Shown in pieces: positions 8,913 through 17,015 of a stretch of 35,626 bases of DNA; positions within the stretch are counted from its first letter, which is position 1, and each line of letters begins with the position of its first letter. The DNA is from an uncultured bacterium. Its GTDB lineage: Bacteria; Verrucomicrobiota; Kiritimatiellia; RFP12; UBA1067. The stretch covers positions 1 through 35,626 of the forward strand of contig CADCGZ010000066.1 in assembly GCA_902801025.1 (NCBI GenBank). The letters run 5' to 3'. The notes below the pieces were generated by a model. That model saw only the letters and a list, made by a program, of their open reading frames with translations. It did not search any database and was not told the origin of the DNA. A program made the position numbers and the translations under genes.

Positions 8913-8964
8913 AGGCGATGGCGACGGCCTCTGTGCGATTGGCCGCGCCTATCTTCTGTGGCAA
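8887..8964 (-). pseudogene. C-terminal fragment of a LuxR/NarL-type HTH regulator
   Basis: On the minus strand the frame 8964-8887 reads LPQKIGAANRTEAVAIAFRK and then HLLKL-stop. This matches the end of the LuxR HTH (K-[IL]-G-x-x-[NS]-R-T-E-A-V-x-x-A), including the usual length to the stop codon. A TGA lies directly upstream in frame (8965-8967), and nothing recognisable as the rest of the HTH or a receiver domain follows. It is a relic of about 25 codons. Confidence 0.65.
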
Positions 8965-8976
8965 TCAGGTCTGACC

Positions 8977-9004
8977 CTGTTGGCTCTGTTGGCTCCTGTT
9001 GGCT
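8977..9004 (+). repeat. Triplicated 9-mer CTGTTGGCT
   Basis: CTGTTGGCT occurs at 8977-8985, 8986-8994 and 8996-9004, a local tandem expansion inside the non-coding stretch 8845-9201. Confidence 0.7.
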
Positions 9005-9015
9005 CCGGCATTCTT

Positions 9016-9096
9016 TCGTTCAACGCCGACCTCGCGGCGGGCGACAATTCCATATCTGTCAAGATTACGTCCGGCATGATTCTTATATTGCGGTAG
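9016..9096 (+). pseudogene. Relic of a carbohydrate-binding beta-sandwich
   Basis: A short plus-strand frame ending at TAG 9094-9096 encodes FNADLAAGDNSISVKIT. It resembles the AGDN-x-I-x-V-K strand of galactose-binding/jelly-roll domains, for example the [11 protein letters not shown] segment near the C-terminus of the GH2-like protein at 9202-13164. No start or flanking domain is present. The similarity is short, so this is tentative. Confidence 0.35.
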
Positions 9097-9144
9097 TTAT
9101 CTCTCCGAATAGTACGCCATGGGTTGACCATTTTCGTGAGATAG

Positions 9145-9167
9145 CCCCCCCCCCACTGCAGGGGGGG
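9145..9167 (+). other. C10-ACTGCA-G7 hairpin upstream of the second GH2-like gene
   Basis: Ten C (9145-9154), ACTGCA, then seven G (9161-9167) can form a 7-bp all-GC stem, followed by TTAATTT. It could act as a terminator on the plus strand. Homopolymer runs of this length also tend to be unreliable in assemblies. Confidence 0.55.
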
Positions 9168-9189
9168 TTAATTTGGCGGCGGGTTTTGG

Positions 9190-9195
9190 TAGAAT
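9190..9195 (+). promoter_or_regulatory. -10 box (TAGAAT, extended TGG) of the second GH2-like gene
   Basis: TTTTGG-TAGAAT ends 6 nt before ATG 9202 and is nearly identical to the box before the paralogue at 2396. A weak TTAATT lies at 9168-9173 with a 16-bp spacer. There is no SD; the gene is presumably leaderless. Confidence 0.5.
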
Positions 9196-9201
9196 TGAAG
9201 C

Positions 9202-12200
9202 ATGAAAATTCATCTTGTCCTGGCCGCTGCATTTGCCGCGCTTTCGGCCGCCGCGGCGTTCAAAGAAGGCAAAACCGCCATTCCAGCTGAATGGAAGGGG
9301 AAGAGCGTCCGCTACGAGCAGAAACTCGGCTTCTGCGAGGTCGACGTCATGGTGAACGGGAAAAAGGCCGGCACCGCGTATGCGCCCGACGGCACTGTTG
9401 AACTCGCGCCGTATCTTAGGTTCGGCGTGGAGAACGAGATCACGACGGTCGAACGCAAGGCAGACGCGTACTACGGACGCGGCGACGAACCGTCTGGCGC
9501 GAGGCGCGACGGGAAGCATCGGCTTTCAGCCGCGGAGCTTGTGCCGCGCACCGCCGCATGGGTCGACGATTTCTTCGCGCGTCCGTCGTGGTGCGAGAAG
9601 AAGCTTTTTGTCGATGTCGAGATCGAGTCTCTCTCGCGCGAAGACGCAGTCGTGGAAGTCGAGCTGTCTGATGCGCAGGGTATGCCCGTTCTCAAGCGCG
9701 CGAAGAAGGCCGCGCGCCTTGAAAAGGGCTCGAACGTCGTTAAGATCGAGTTGCCGTGGACGGACGACATCGTCGCGTGGGAGCCTGTCGCCGGTGCGAA
9801 GACGTACGACTGCCGCGTGAAGCTCTCGGCAGGCGGGAAGGAATGCGATTCGCGTCGGCCTCGCTCGATGATCGGCTTCCGCGAGGTGTGGCGCGAGGGT
9901 AAGGAGATCATGCTCAACGGCCACGTACAGCGCTTTCGCGGCTTTTGGAACCAGGGGCTTCCGGCGAATGCGGCGGACGTGCATCTCTATGGATACAATC
10001 TCTCCTACGAAACACACCGGCACTGGGCCTACTGGTCTGAAGACGAGAAGGATCTCGCGAAGAAGTCTTCCGCGGGAATTGCCGTTTTCACCGGCATGCC
10101 GTCGATCTACTACGTCCACGATGCGATACGCCGCGATCCGAAGTGCACGGAGCAGTTCAGGCGCGCGCTCATGGCGTGGATGCGTACGTGGCGCAACTAT
10201 CCGTGCATCGTGGCCGCGTCTACCGGCGTCAACCAGATATGCCCCGAGCGCAATATGCGCCCCGAGATCCTCGGGCAGGTGCGCGAAGAGGGCGGAGTCG
10301 TGGACAATATCGAGTTCGCCGCCGCGATTGCCCGAGAGATGAACCCCAACTGCCTGTACTTCTCCCATGCCGACGGGACAGAGGCCGACATTTCGTCCTC
10401 GAACCTCTACTTCAACTTCACCCCGCTCCAGGAGCGCGAGGAATGGCTTTCGCAGTGGGCGACGAACGGGATTCTCCCCTGGTACGCGGCGGAGTTCGGC
10501 GCTCCGTACTACGCGTGCTGGTTCCACAGCCGCGTTCCCGAGATGACCGAATGGCTTGCAGTCTACTACGGAGAGCGCGCATACGAGCTGGAGAGCGATG
10601 AGATGCTCGTCCACACCCGCGAGTTCGCGAAGAGCTGCCTCCGCTTCACGCACGGCGGATGGGTCGAGCCGGGACGCCGCGACCTCTATCAGTTCCATCC
10701 GCTCGCAGAGGATTTCTCGCGGCTGCTGGTCAGACGGGTCAACCGCGCGTGGCGCACGTGCGGGCAGAACGGCGGGCTTATGTATCTCCAGTCATGGCCG
10801 TGGGACAAGGCGAATACCGTGCGCGACCGCCAGTGTGTCGCCAACGGCGATTTCGTCGCGTACATCGGCGGCGGCAGCGAGCCGACAGACAAGGTCCACG
10901 CCTACTGGCCAGGCGGCGAAGTGAAAAAGAATCTTGTTTTCGTGTGGGACGGTCTCGGCGAGAACACGGCGACGGCGAAATGGCGCGTGGAAGAGATCGG
11001 CGGAGGCATCGCCGCGTCGGGGACGGAGAAGGTGCCTCTTAGGCAGGGCGAAGTCAAGTTCGTTCCGGTTGCTTTCAAGACGAAGCCCGCGAACGCCGAA
11101 AAGCGGTACCGGCTTGTCGCGGAGTTCTCGCTTGCGAAAGGCGGAGAGAATCCAGCGAACGCAACCGTCAGGTCCGACACGGTCGAGTTCGAGGTATATC
11201 CGAAACGCGGCCCGCGCGAGTGGAAGGGCGAGTCGGTCGCGCTGTTCGATCCAAACGGGAAGACGGCGTCGATTCTTGACGAACTCGGCGTAAAGTATGT
11301 TCCCGTTGATTCGCTTGAAAACGTGCCGAAGAAGACGGAGCGGCTTGTCGTCGGCTGGCGCGCGCTTTCGTCCGCGCAGGGGCTCGAGAAGCTTGCGTCG
11401 CGCGTCGGAGAAGGTCTCAAAATACTTGTCATGCAGCAGACGGCGGATGTATGGCAGTCGCTTGGCTTTACGGTCGAGGATTCCATGGCGCGGCAGATGT
11501 ACAACGTGGCGCTCGAACGTGTCGACGACAGGGATCTCGGCTACTGGGCGGGTGCGCCGGTCGAGGATGCTGCGTTCGGCAACGTGATGAAGCACGAGAC
11601 GCGGCGCGGACCGCGCTGGACTCATACGCACGCTGTTTCGGCGACGCCGATCCTGATTCCGCAGAAGGTCGGGTTCCGTCCGCTTGTCCGCGGCGAATTC
11701 GACCTTTCCTACACGGCGCTTCTCGAAGAGCATATCGAAGAGGGCTCTGTCACATTCTGCGCCTTCGACTTTGAAGACCGTGTCGCAAAGTGCCCGGCGG
11801 CGTGGCGCGTCGCATCAGCGACGCTCGACCGGTTCCTGCACGGGGAGACTTCCGCCCCGACGAAAGTCTACACATCCGGAAAGTCGGCGGAGAGACTTGC
11901 GAAGACGATGTCAGTCACGAGTTCGCCGTACAAAGGCGGTACGCTCGACAACGCGGAGCTCCTTCTCGCCGGGACTGATTCGGACATAGACTTCGCAAAG
12001 CTCGCGAAATCCGTCGGCTCGGGGTGTGCGTACATCTTCGGAAATCCGCGGCTTGCGGCCGAGGCCGGGATTGCAGACTCCACTGGCACAGTGTACAGGG
12101 TGCGCGATGTCAAAGGGCTCCCCGCCTCCCTTTTCGCAGGCGTCGGACCGTCGCTTATGCGCTGGCGCGACGGCGTGAACGTCATTCGCTTCAAGTCCGG

Positions 12201-13164
12201 CGGCGGATTTGCCGCGTGTGGCGAGGGAATATTTGCGGCGAAGGGGAGAATCGTGTTCGACGCGATCGATCCTTTCCAGGCGTGCGACCGCTATCGGTCG
12301 GCCGGAGGAAAGGCGGCCGTGCTGGATCGAGGCGGATGGGGGTCTGTCCCCAAGGGCGAAAAGGACCTGTACCTGCGAAGCGCGTCGCAGAGCGAGGACA
12401 ACGACATGCGTCGCCTCGCGATCGTCTTCGGCAACCTGGGCGTCGGCGCGGACGGAAAAGTCTTTGCGCGTTCGCTCTACACGAAGCCGTCGGAGCAGTA
12501 CGAGCCGATAGCCCAGTACAATGTGCTAGGGCCGTGGCCGAGCGAAAAGGACGACGATCACTACATGGTCGACACGATCTTCCCGGTCGACGAATCGAAG
12601 GGTGGCGATTCCGGCGCGTTTGCGGAGGAGATGGCGGTCAAGGGCGACGTCCAGCCGAACCCTCGCTTCCATCCGCTTGGGCTAAAGTATCTCGACGAAA
12701 CGCCCGCGGATCTCCGATTCCTCGACTGGCGTCCCGTCGTGAAGTCGCGCGCGGACGGATACGTCGACTACGCGACGGCGCATCCGCTCATTGCCGCGCA
12801 GAGTTTCTGCACGTGCTACTGCGTAGGTTTCTTCAAGCGGCAGGCGGCGGGCGAGATAACGGTGCGCTTCGGCGTCGACTGGCGCGGCAAGATATGGGTC
12901 AACGGCAAGGCGTTTGATCCCGTCTACGGCGGGCACAAGGACGAAGGCTCTGTCATCTACGAGCATGTTCCGGTAAAGGCCGGAGACAACTACATCACCG
13001 TGAAGGCCGGGTGCGGCCAGTCGGTAAAGGCGTTCTGGCTGAATATCAGTCACGAGCCGCAGCCGGGAGAGGTCGTGCGCACGCGCGTTCCCGAACTTGA
13101 CGGTGTCGATCTCTACGAATCCGCAAACCCCCGCTTCGACCCCTACGAATACGTCTATTGGTGA
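9202..13164 (+). CDS. Large secreted GH2-like glycoside hydrolase (paralogue B)
   Basis: A 1320-residue paralogue of the protein at 2396-6190. The signal peptide is residues 1-19 ([17 protein letters not shown]). The jelly roll ([26 protein letters not shown]) starts at about residue 30, whereas in paralogue A about 85 extra residues precede it. The barrel-like region shares [23 protein letters not shown] and AAEFGAPYY (Glu431). At the GH2 acid/base position it reads GVNQI (N344-Q345), again without Glu; the N-to-Glu spacing of 87 equals that in paralogue A. An amidotransferase-like domain follows. Unlike A, about 190 residues are inserted near the C-terminus, including a carbohydrate-binding-like beta-sandwich ([29 protein letters not shown]), before the shared ending FDPYEYVYW. 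Probably exported and acting with the GH106 enzyme on one glycan; substrate unknown. Confidence 0.8.
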   Translation: MKIHLVLAAAFAALSAAAAFKEGKTAIPAEWKGKSVRYEQKLGFCEVDVMVNGKKAGTAYAPDGTVELAPYLRFGVENEITTVERKADAYYGRGDEPSGARRDGKHRLSAAELVPRTAAWVDDFFARPSWCEKKLFVDVEIESLSREDAVVEVELSDAQGMPVLKRAKKAARLEKGSNVVKIELPWTDDIVAWEPVAGAKTYDCRVKLSAGGKECDSRRPRSMIGFREVWREGKEIMLNGHVQRFRGFWNQGLPANAADVHLYGYNLSYETHRHWAYWSEDEKDLAKKSSAGIAVFTGMPSIYYVHDAIRRDPKCTEQFRRALMAWMRTWRNYPCIVAASTGVNQICPERNMRPEILGQVREEGGVVDNIEFAAAIAREMNPNCLYFSHADGTEADISSSNLYFNFTPLQEREEWLSQWATNGILPWYAAEFGAPYYACWFHSRVPEMTEWLAVYYGERAYELESDEMLVHTREFAKSCLRFTHGGWVEPGRRDLYQFHPLAEDFSRLLVRRVNRAWRTCGQNGGLMYLQSWPWDKANTVRDRQCVANGDFVAYIGGGSEPTDKVHAYWPGGEVKKNLVFVWDGLGENTATAKWRVEEIGGGIAASGTEKVPLRQGEVKFVPVAFKTKPANAEKRYRLVAEFSLAKGGENPANATVRSDTVEFEVYPKRGPREWKGESVALFDPNGKTASILDELGVKYVPVDSLENVPKKTERLVVGWRALSSAQGLEKLASRVGEGLKILVMQQTADVWQSLGFTVEDSMARQMYNVALERVDDRDLGYWAGAPVEDAAFGNVMKHETRRGPRWTHTHAVSATPILIPQKVGFRPLVRGEFDLSYTALLEEHIEEGSVTFCAFDFEDRVAKCPAAWRVASATLDRFLHGETSAPTKVYTSGKSAERLAKTMSVTSSPYKGGTLDNAELLLAGTDSDIDFAKLAKSVGSGCAYIFGNPRLAAEAGIADSTGTVYRVRDVKGLPASLFAGVGPSLMRWRDGVNVIRFKSGGGFAACGEGIFAAKGRIVFDAIDPFQACDRYRSAGGKAAVLDRGGWGSVPKGEKDLYLRSASQSEDNDMRRLAIVFGNLGVGADGKVFARSLYTKPSEQYEPIAQYNVLGPWPSEKDDDHYMVDTIFPVDESKGGDSGAFAEEMAVKGDVQPNPRFHPLGLKYLDETPADLRFLDWRPVVKSRADGYVDYATAHPLIAAQSFCTCYCVGFFKRQAAGEITVRFGVDWRGKIWVNGKAFDPVYGGHKDEGSVIYEHVPVKAGDNYITVKAGCGQSVKAFWLNISHEPQPGEVVRTRVPELDGVDLYESANPRFDPYEYVYW

Positions 13165-13184
13165 AGAATCGTGGTCATGCCTGG

Positions 13185-13213
13185 TTGACAAGCAGTGCCG
13201 AGTGTGGTACATT
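13185..13213 (+). promoter_or_regulatory. Sigma-70 promoter of the rubrerythrin gene
   Basis: A consensus TTGACA (13185-13190), a 17-bp spacer, and TACATT (13208-13213). The leader is about 35 nt and carries GGAAAG at 13241-13246 ahead of ATG 13253, so this gene uses a conventional SD, unlike the leaderless genes in the window. Confidence 0.8.
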
Positions 13214-13252
13214 TACGGGGACAAGTCCAACATAACGAAAGGAAAGATAGAT

Positions 13253-13828
13253 ATGGCTAAGTGGGTTTGCCCCGTTTGCGGGTATGTGTACGAAGGCGAG
13301 AATCCTCCGGAGAAGTGCCCCCAGTGCGGCGTTCCGGGAGCGAAGTTCCTTAAGCAGGGCGGCGGCCTTGAGTTCGTCGCAGAGCACCATGTCGGTGACG
13401 GCATCGTCGACGATGCCGAGGTCACGCAGGGTCTCAAGGACCATTTCAACGGCGAGTGCTGCGAAGTCGGCATGTACCTCGCCATGTCGCGCCAGGCCGA
13501 CCGCGAGGGCTATCCCGAGGTCGCCGAGGCCTACAAGCGCATCGCATTCGAGGAGGCCGAGCACGCCGCGAAGTTTGCCGAACTCCTCGGCAAGACGATC
13601 GACATCGTGACGGACTCCACCAAGGAGAACCTCCGTCGCCGTATGGAGGCCGAGTGCGGCGCGACCGCCGGCAAGCTCGCGATCGCCAAGCGCGCGAAGG
13701 AGCTCGGCTACGACGCGATCCACGACACCGTCCACGAGATGGCGAAGGACGAGGCGCGCCACGGCAAGGCGTTCCAGGGTGCCAGCGCGAGACGCCGCTG
13801 GCGGACGCTCTCGACCGGCAGCGCATAA
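13253..13828 (+). CDS. Rubrerythrin, C-terminus altered by a deletion junction
   Basis: A non-haem di-iron protein that reduces hydrogen peroxide in the cytoplasm of anaerobes. The N-terminal rubredoxin-like zinc/iron knuckle shows [10 protein letters not shown] and CPQCGVPG (residues about 5-30). The ferritin-like domain carries [23 protein letters not shown] and [10 protein letters not shown], which supply the carboxylate and His ligands. Homology stops at HGKAFQG (about 13778). After that the frame encodes [15 protein letters not shown] and a stop, which is unrelated and is the out-of-frame reading of the decarboxylase gene. Family members usually end within about ten residues of this point, so the rubrerythrin itself may still be functional. 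The native stop, the intergenic gap and the decarboxylase start appear to be missing. Confidence 0.85.
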   Translation: MAKWVCPVCGYVYEGENPPEKCPQCGVPGAKFLKQGGGLEFVAEHHVGDGIVDDAEVTQGLKDHFNGECCEVGMYLAMSRQADREGYPEVAEAYKRIAFEEAEHAAKFAELLGKTIDIVTDSTKENLRRRMEAECGATAGKLAIAKRAKELGYDAIHDTVHEMAKDEARHGKAFQGASARRRWRTLSTGSA

Positions 13829-15216
13829 ACCGTCTTGCGCATTTCGACGTGCCCGCGCACAAGAGCGGGCGCGGCAATCCCGAGTTGACTGAATACCTCG
13901 GCGAGCGGGCGCTTGCCATGGACGTCAACTCGATGAAGCCGCTCGACAACCTCGGGCATCCGGTTTCCGTCATCAAGGAGGCGCAGCAGCTTGCGGCCGA
14001 GGCGTTCGGCGCGGACGACGCGTTTTTCATGGTGAACGGCACCACTTCGGCGGTGCAGGCGATGATAATGTCGACCTGCTCCGTCGGCGACGAGATAATC
14101 CTGCCGCGCAACGTCCACCGCAGCGCCATCAACGCGCTCGTCGTCTGCGGCGCCGTGCCGATCTACGTCAACCCCGGCATAAACCGCCGCCTCGGCATTC
14201 CGCTCGGCATGAGCGTCGCCGACGTCGAGAAGGCGATAGCCGCGCATCCGTCGGCCAAGGCGATTCTCGTCAACAACCCGACCTACTACGGCATCTGCTC
14301 CGATTTGAAGCGCATCGTCGAGATCGCGCACAAGGCGGGGATGCTCGTCCTCGCCGACGAAGCGCACGGCACGCATTTCTACTTCCACGAGGAGCTGCCA
14401 ATATCCGCTATGGCTGCCGGGTGCGACATGGCCGCCGCGTCCATACACAAGACAGGCGGCTCGCTTACCCAGAGCTCGATACTCCTGACGCGCAGGCCGG
14501 TGAATCCCGACTACGTGCGCCAGGTCATCACGCTCACGCAGTCGACTTCTGCTTCCTATCTTCTCCTTTCGTCGCTCGACATCGCGAGGAAGAACCTCTT
14601 CTTCAAGGGCCGCGCGATGTACCAGAAGACGATGGATTTCGCCGACTACGCACGCGAGGAGATAAACGCCCTCGGCGGCTACTATGCGTTCGGCCCCGAG
14701 CTCGTCGACGGCGATACGGTTTTCGCGTTCGACCGCACGAAGCTCTCGGTGCACACGCGCGACATCGGGCTCGCGGGAATCGAGGTCTACGACCATCTGC
14801 GAGACGACTATGGCATCCAGATCGAGTTTGGCGACATCGGCAACCTCCTTGCAATCATCTCGAACGGCGATCGTATGATGGATATCGAGCGCCTCATCTC
14901 CGCGCTTGAGGAAATAAAGCGCCAGCGCGAGAAGAGCCCGATAGGGCTTTTCGACCACGAATACATCGATCCAGCAATAGTGATGCCGCCGCAGGAGGCG
15001 TTCTACGCGAAGAAGCGGCGCGTCCCCATGCGCGAGTCTACTGGTCTTGTCGCGGGAGAGTTCGTGATGAGCTATCCGCCCGGAATCCCGATTGTCGCGC
15101 CTGGCGAGCGAATCACGGCCGACGTTCTCGCGCACATTCTCTTCGCAAAGGAGAAGGGCTGCTTCATGACCGGTACCGAGGACATGAACCTCGACTACAT
15201 CAACGTCCTCGCCTAA
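13783..15216 (+). CDS. Orn/Lys/Arg decarboxylase (fold I), 5' end missing
   Basis: A PLP-dependent basic amino-acid decarboxylase. Because agmatinase lies downstream, arginine is the likeliest substrate, giving agmatine. Homology begins with [13 protein letters not shown] and [11 protein letters not shown], the normal N-terminal signature of the family. PLP-site features are [21 protein letters not shown] and the Schiff-base lysine in [11 protein letters not shown] (codon 14449-14451). The C-terminal domain ([24 protein letters not shown]) is complete to the stop. No usable start codon precedes the homology: the frame enters directly from rubrerythrin sequence one phase off, and the first in-frame ATG (13918) would delete the PAHKSG motif. 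Roughly ten N-terminal residues are thus absent. A 7-bp inverted repeat (GCCAGCG at 13781-13787, CGCTGGC at 13796-13802) sits at the junction. Confidence 0.85.
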   Translation, partial: QRETPLADALDRQRINRLAHFDVPAHKSGRGNPELTEYLGERALAMDVNSMKPLDNLGHPVSVIKEAQQLAAEAFGADDAFFMVNGTTSAVQAMIMSTCSVGDEIILPRNVHRSAINALVVCGAVPIYVNPGINRRLGIPLGMSVADVEKAIAAHPSAKAILVNNPTYYGICSDLKRIVEIAHKAGMLVLADEAHGTHFYFHEELPISAMAAGCDMAAASIHKTGGSLTQSSILLTRRPVNPDYVRQVITLTQSTSASYLLLSSLDIARKNLFFKGRAMYQKTMDFADYAREEINALGGYYAFGPELVDGDTVFAFDRTKLSVHTRDIGLAGIEVYDHLRDDYGIQIEFGDIGNLLAIISNGDRMMDIERLISALEEIKRQREKSPIGLFDHEYIDPAIVMPPQEAFYAKKRRVPMRESTGLVAGEFVMSYPPGIPIVAPGERITADVLAHILFAKEKGCFMTGTEDMNLDYINVLA

Positions 15217-15227
15217 AGGTAGCGCAA

Positions 15228-16097
15228 ATGCAAACCGAACTCTGGTATACCGACGAACACACGAAGGACGTTAGGTTCTCGATGAAGACGATCGAGCAGA
15301 TCGCCTCTAAAAGAAGCGCCGTCCAGCAGATCGACATCCTCGACACTCCCGCGTACGGGCGCGTGCTCGTCCTCGACGGCGGCCTCATGATCACCGAGAA
15401 GGACGAGTTCATCTACCATGAAATGCTCGCCCACGTGCCGATGGCCGTCCATCCGCGGGTGCGGAACGTCCTCGTTATAGGCGGCGGCGACGGCGGCACC
15501 GTGCGCGAACTCACGAAGTACCGTTCCATTGAATCCATCGACCTCGTCGAAGTCGACAAGGACGTGGTGCTTCTCTCCAAGAAGTTCCTTCCCTTCGTCT
15601 CGTCGAAGCTAAAGGACAAGCGCGTTTCGGTCTGGTTCGAGGAAGGACTTAGGTATGTCCGCGGCAAGAAGGACGAATACGACCTCGTGATCGTAGACTC
15701 GTCCGACCCCTACGGCCCCGCCGAAGGTCTTTTCACGCGCGAGTTCTACGGCACGTGCTTCAAGGCGCTCCGTTCCGACGGCATCCTCATCAACCAGCAC
15801 GAGTCGCCGTTCTACTCTGCCCACCAGAAGTCGGTTCGCGATGCCCACCGCCACATCGCGATGGAGTTCCCCGTCTCGACCGTCTACCAGGCGCATATCC
15901 CGAGCTATCCCTCCGGCCACTGGCTCTTCGGCTTCGCGTCGAAGAAGTACCATCCGATCGGGCATCTCGACGAGGCGCGGTGGAACAAGCTGCGCATACC
16001 TACGCGCTACTACAACACCGCGCTCCACCGCGGCGCATTCGCGCTTCCCAACTACGTCCTCGACATCCTTAAGGACGAGGAGCCGCCGCGCGGCTGA
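15228..16097 (+). CDS. speE: Spermidine synthase-family aminopropyltransferase
   Basis: A 289-residue cytoplasmic enzyme that transfers an aminopropyl group from decarboxylated SAM to a diamine. It has the N-terminal beta domain (MQTELWYTDEHTKDVRFS), YGRVLVLDGG, the nucleotide-binding VIGGGDGGTVRE, the acidic VEVDKDVV, and the catalytic-loop DSSDPYGPAEGLF with the key Asp. AAAGGT at 15215-15220 serves ATG 15228, 11 bp after the decarboxylase stop, so the genes are co-transcribed. Its acceptor may be putrescine or agmatine: the operon holds both agmatine synthesis and a ureohydrolase, so an aminopropylagmatine route as in Thermus is possible. No SAM decarboxylase gene is present in the window. 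Confidence 0.92.
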   Translation: MQTELWYTDEHTKDVRFSMKTIEQIASKRSAVQQIDILDTPAYGRVLVLDGGLMITEKDEFIYHEMLAHVPMAVHPRVRNVLVIGGGDGGTVRELTKYRSIESIDLVEVDKDVVLLSKKFLPFVSSKLKDKRVSVWFEEGLRYVRGKKDEYDLVIVDSSDPYGPAEGLFTREFYGTCFKALRSDGILINQHESPFYSAHQKSVRDAHRHIAMEFPVSTVYQAHIPSYPSGHWLFGFASKKYHPIGHLDEARWNKLRIPTRYYNTALHRGAFALPNYVLDILKDEEPPRG

Positions 16098-16110
16098 CCT
16101 CGAGGAGACA

Positions 16111-16968
16111 ATGGAACCGCAACTTAACCAGTTTATCGGCTGCAACGCGCCGTTCGACGACGCAAAGGTCGTCCTTTTCGGTGCGCCGTACGATTCCACT
16201 ACGAGCTTTCGCCCAGGTGCGCGCTTCGGGCCCGCCGCGATGCGCGCTGAGTCGTTTGGCATTGAGACTTATTCGATGCTTCAGGACCGCGATCTCGCGG
16301 AGGACGTCCGCGTCTTCGACTCAGGAGACCTGGAGCTTCCGTTTGGCGCGCCAGACCGCGCTCTTGACATGATTGAAGCGCGCTCCTTGGAGATTGTTGA
16401 CGCCGGGAAGATTCCGTTCCTGCTCGGTGGCGAGCATCTTGTCACGCTCGGGAGCGTCCGCGCCGTCGCCAAGAGGCATCCCGGCTTGCACATAGTCCAT
16501 TTTGACGCGCATGCTGACCTGCGCGAGGACTATCTTGGCGTGAAGCTTTCGCATGCCTGCGTCATGCGCCGCTGCCACGACATCCTCGGCGATGGACGCA
16601 TCTTCCAGTTCGGCATCCGCTCTGGGACGCGCGAGGAGCGCCAGTTCATGCTCGACGGACATGTGACGACCGAGCTTTTCTCTGACACCACTTTCGCGGA
16701 TGTTGTCAAGAAGATCGGTCCAGAAGCTCCAGTCTATCTCACGGTCGATCTGGACGTCATAGATCCGTCGGAGTTTCCCGGCACGGGCACCCAGGAGGCG
16801 GGCGGGCTAAAGTTCTCGCAGCTTCTTGGCGACTTGTGCCGAATCTGCAAGGACCTGAACGTTGTCGCCATGGACAACGTGGAGCTCTCTCCTGCTCTTG
16901 ACCAAACAGGCCGCTCGACGGCCCTCGCCTGCAAACTTCTCCGCGAAGAGCTCCTGGCACTGCGATAA
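16111..16968 (+). CDS. speB: Agmatinase / agmatine-type ureohydrolase
   Basis: A 285-residue member of the arginase/agmatinase family that releases urea from agmatine (or aminopropylagmatine). Metal-binding motifs are visible: LLGGEHLVTLG, HFDAHADLR, and the DLDVIDPSEFPGTGTQEAGG block typical of agmatinases. FRPGARFGPAAMR near the N-terminus is also characteristic. GAGGAG just upstream (about 16102-16107) fits ATG 16111, 13 bp after speE. It completes the three-gene polyamine operon. The next gene, pilB, has its own promoter, so the operon probably ends here. Confidence 0.92.
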   Translation: MEPQLNQFIGCNAPFDDAKVVLFGAPYDSTTSFRPGARFGPAAMRAESFGIETYSMLQDRDLAEDVRVFDSGDLELPFGAPDRALDMIEARSLEIVDAGKIPFLLGGEHLVTLGSVRAVAKRHPGLHIVHFDAHADLREDYLGVKLSHACVMRRCHDILGDGRIFQFGIRSGTREERQFMLDGHVTTELFSDTTFADVVKKIGPEAPVYLTVDLDVIDPSEFPGTGTQEAGGLKFSQLLGDLCRICKDLNVVAMDNVELSPALDQTGRSTALACKLLREELLALR

Positions 16969-16974
16969 CCCTAC

Positions 16975-17003
16975 TTGCCATTAGCCGCCAATTGCGGTAT
17001 AAT
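16975..17003 (+). promoter_or_regulatory. Sigma-70 promoter of the pilB-pilT-pilB operon
   Basis: TTGCCA (16975-16980), a 17-bp spacer, and a perfect TATAAT (16998-17003). ATG 17016 lies 12 nt after the -10, so the leader would be only about 5 nt; no SD is present. Confidence 0.8.
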
Positions 17004-17015
17004 GTTCGCCAACAG

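Noticed and set aside
13253..15216. A genuine rubrerythrin-decarboxylase fusion made by programmed frameshifting
   Set aside because: The phases differ, but no slippery heptamer or stimulator of the usual kind is visible at the junction, and such a fusion makes no biochemical sense. A deletion explains it better.
16985..16997. CCGC-CAATT-GCGG dyad between the -35 and -10 of the pil promoter as an operator
   Set aside because: The arms are only 4 bp and the symmetry is imperfect; too short to distinguish from chance.
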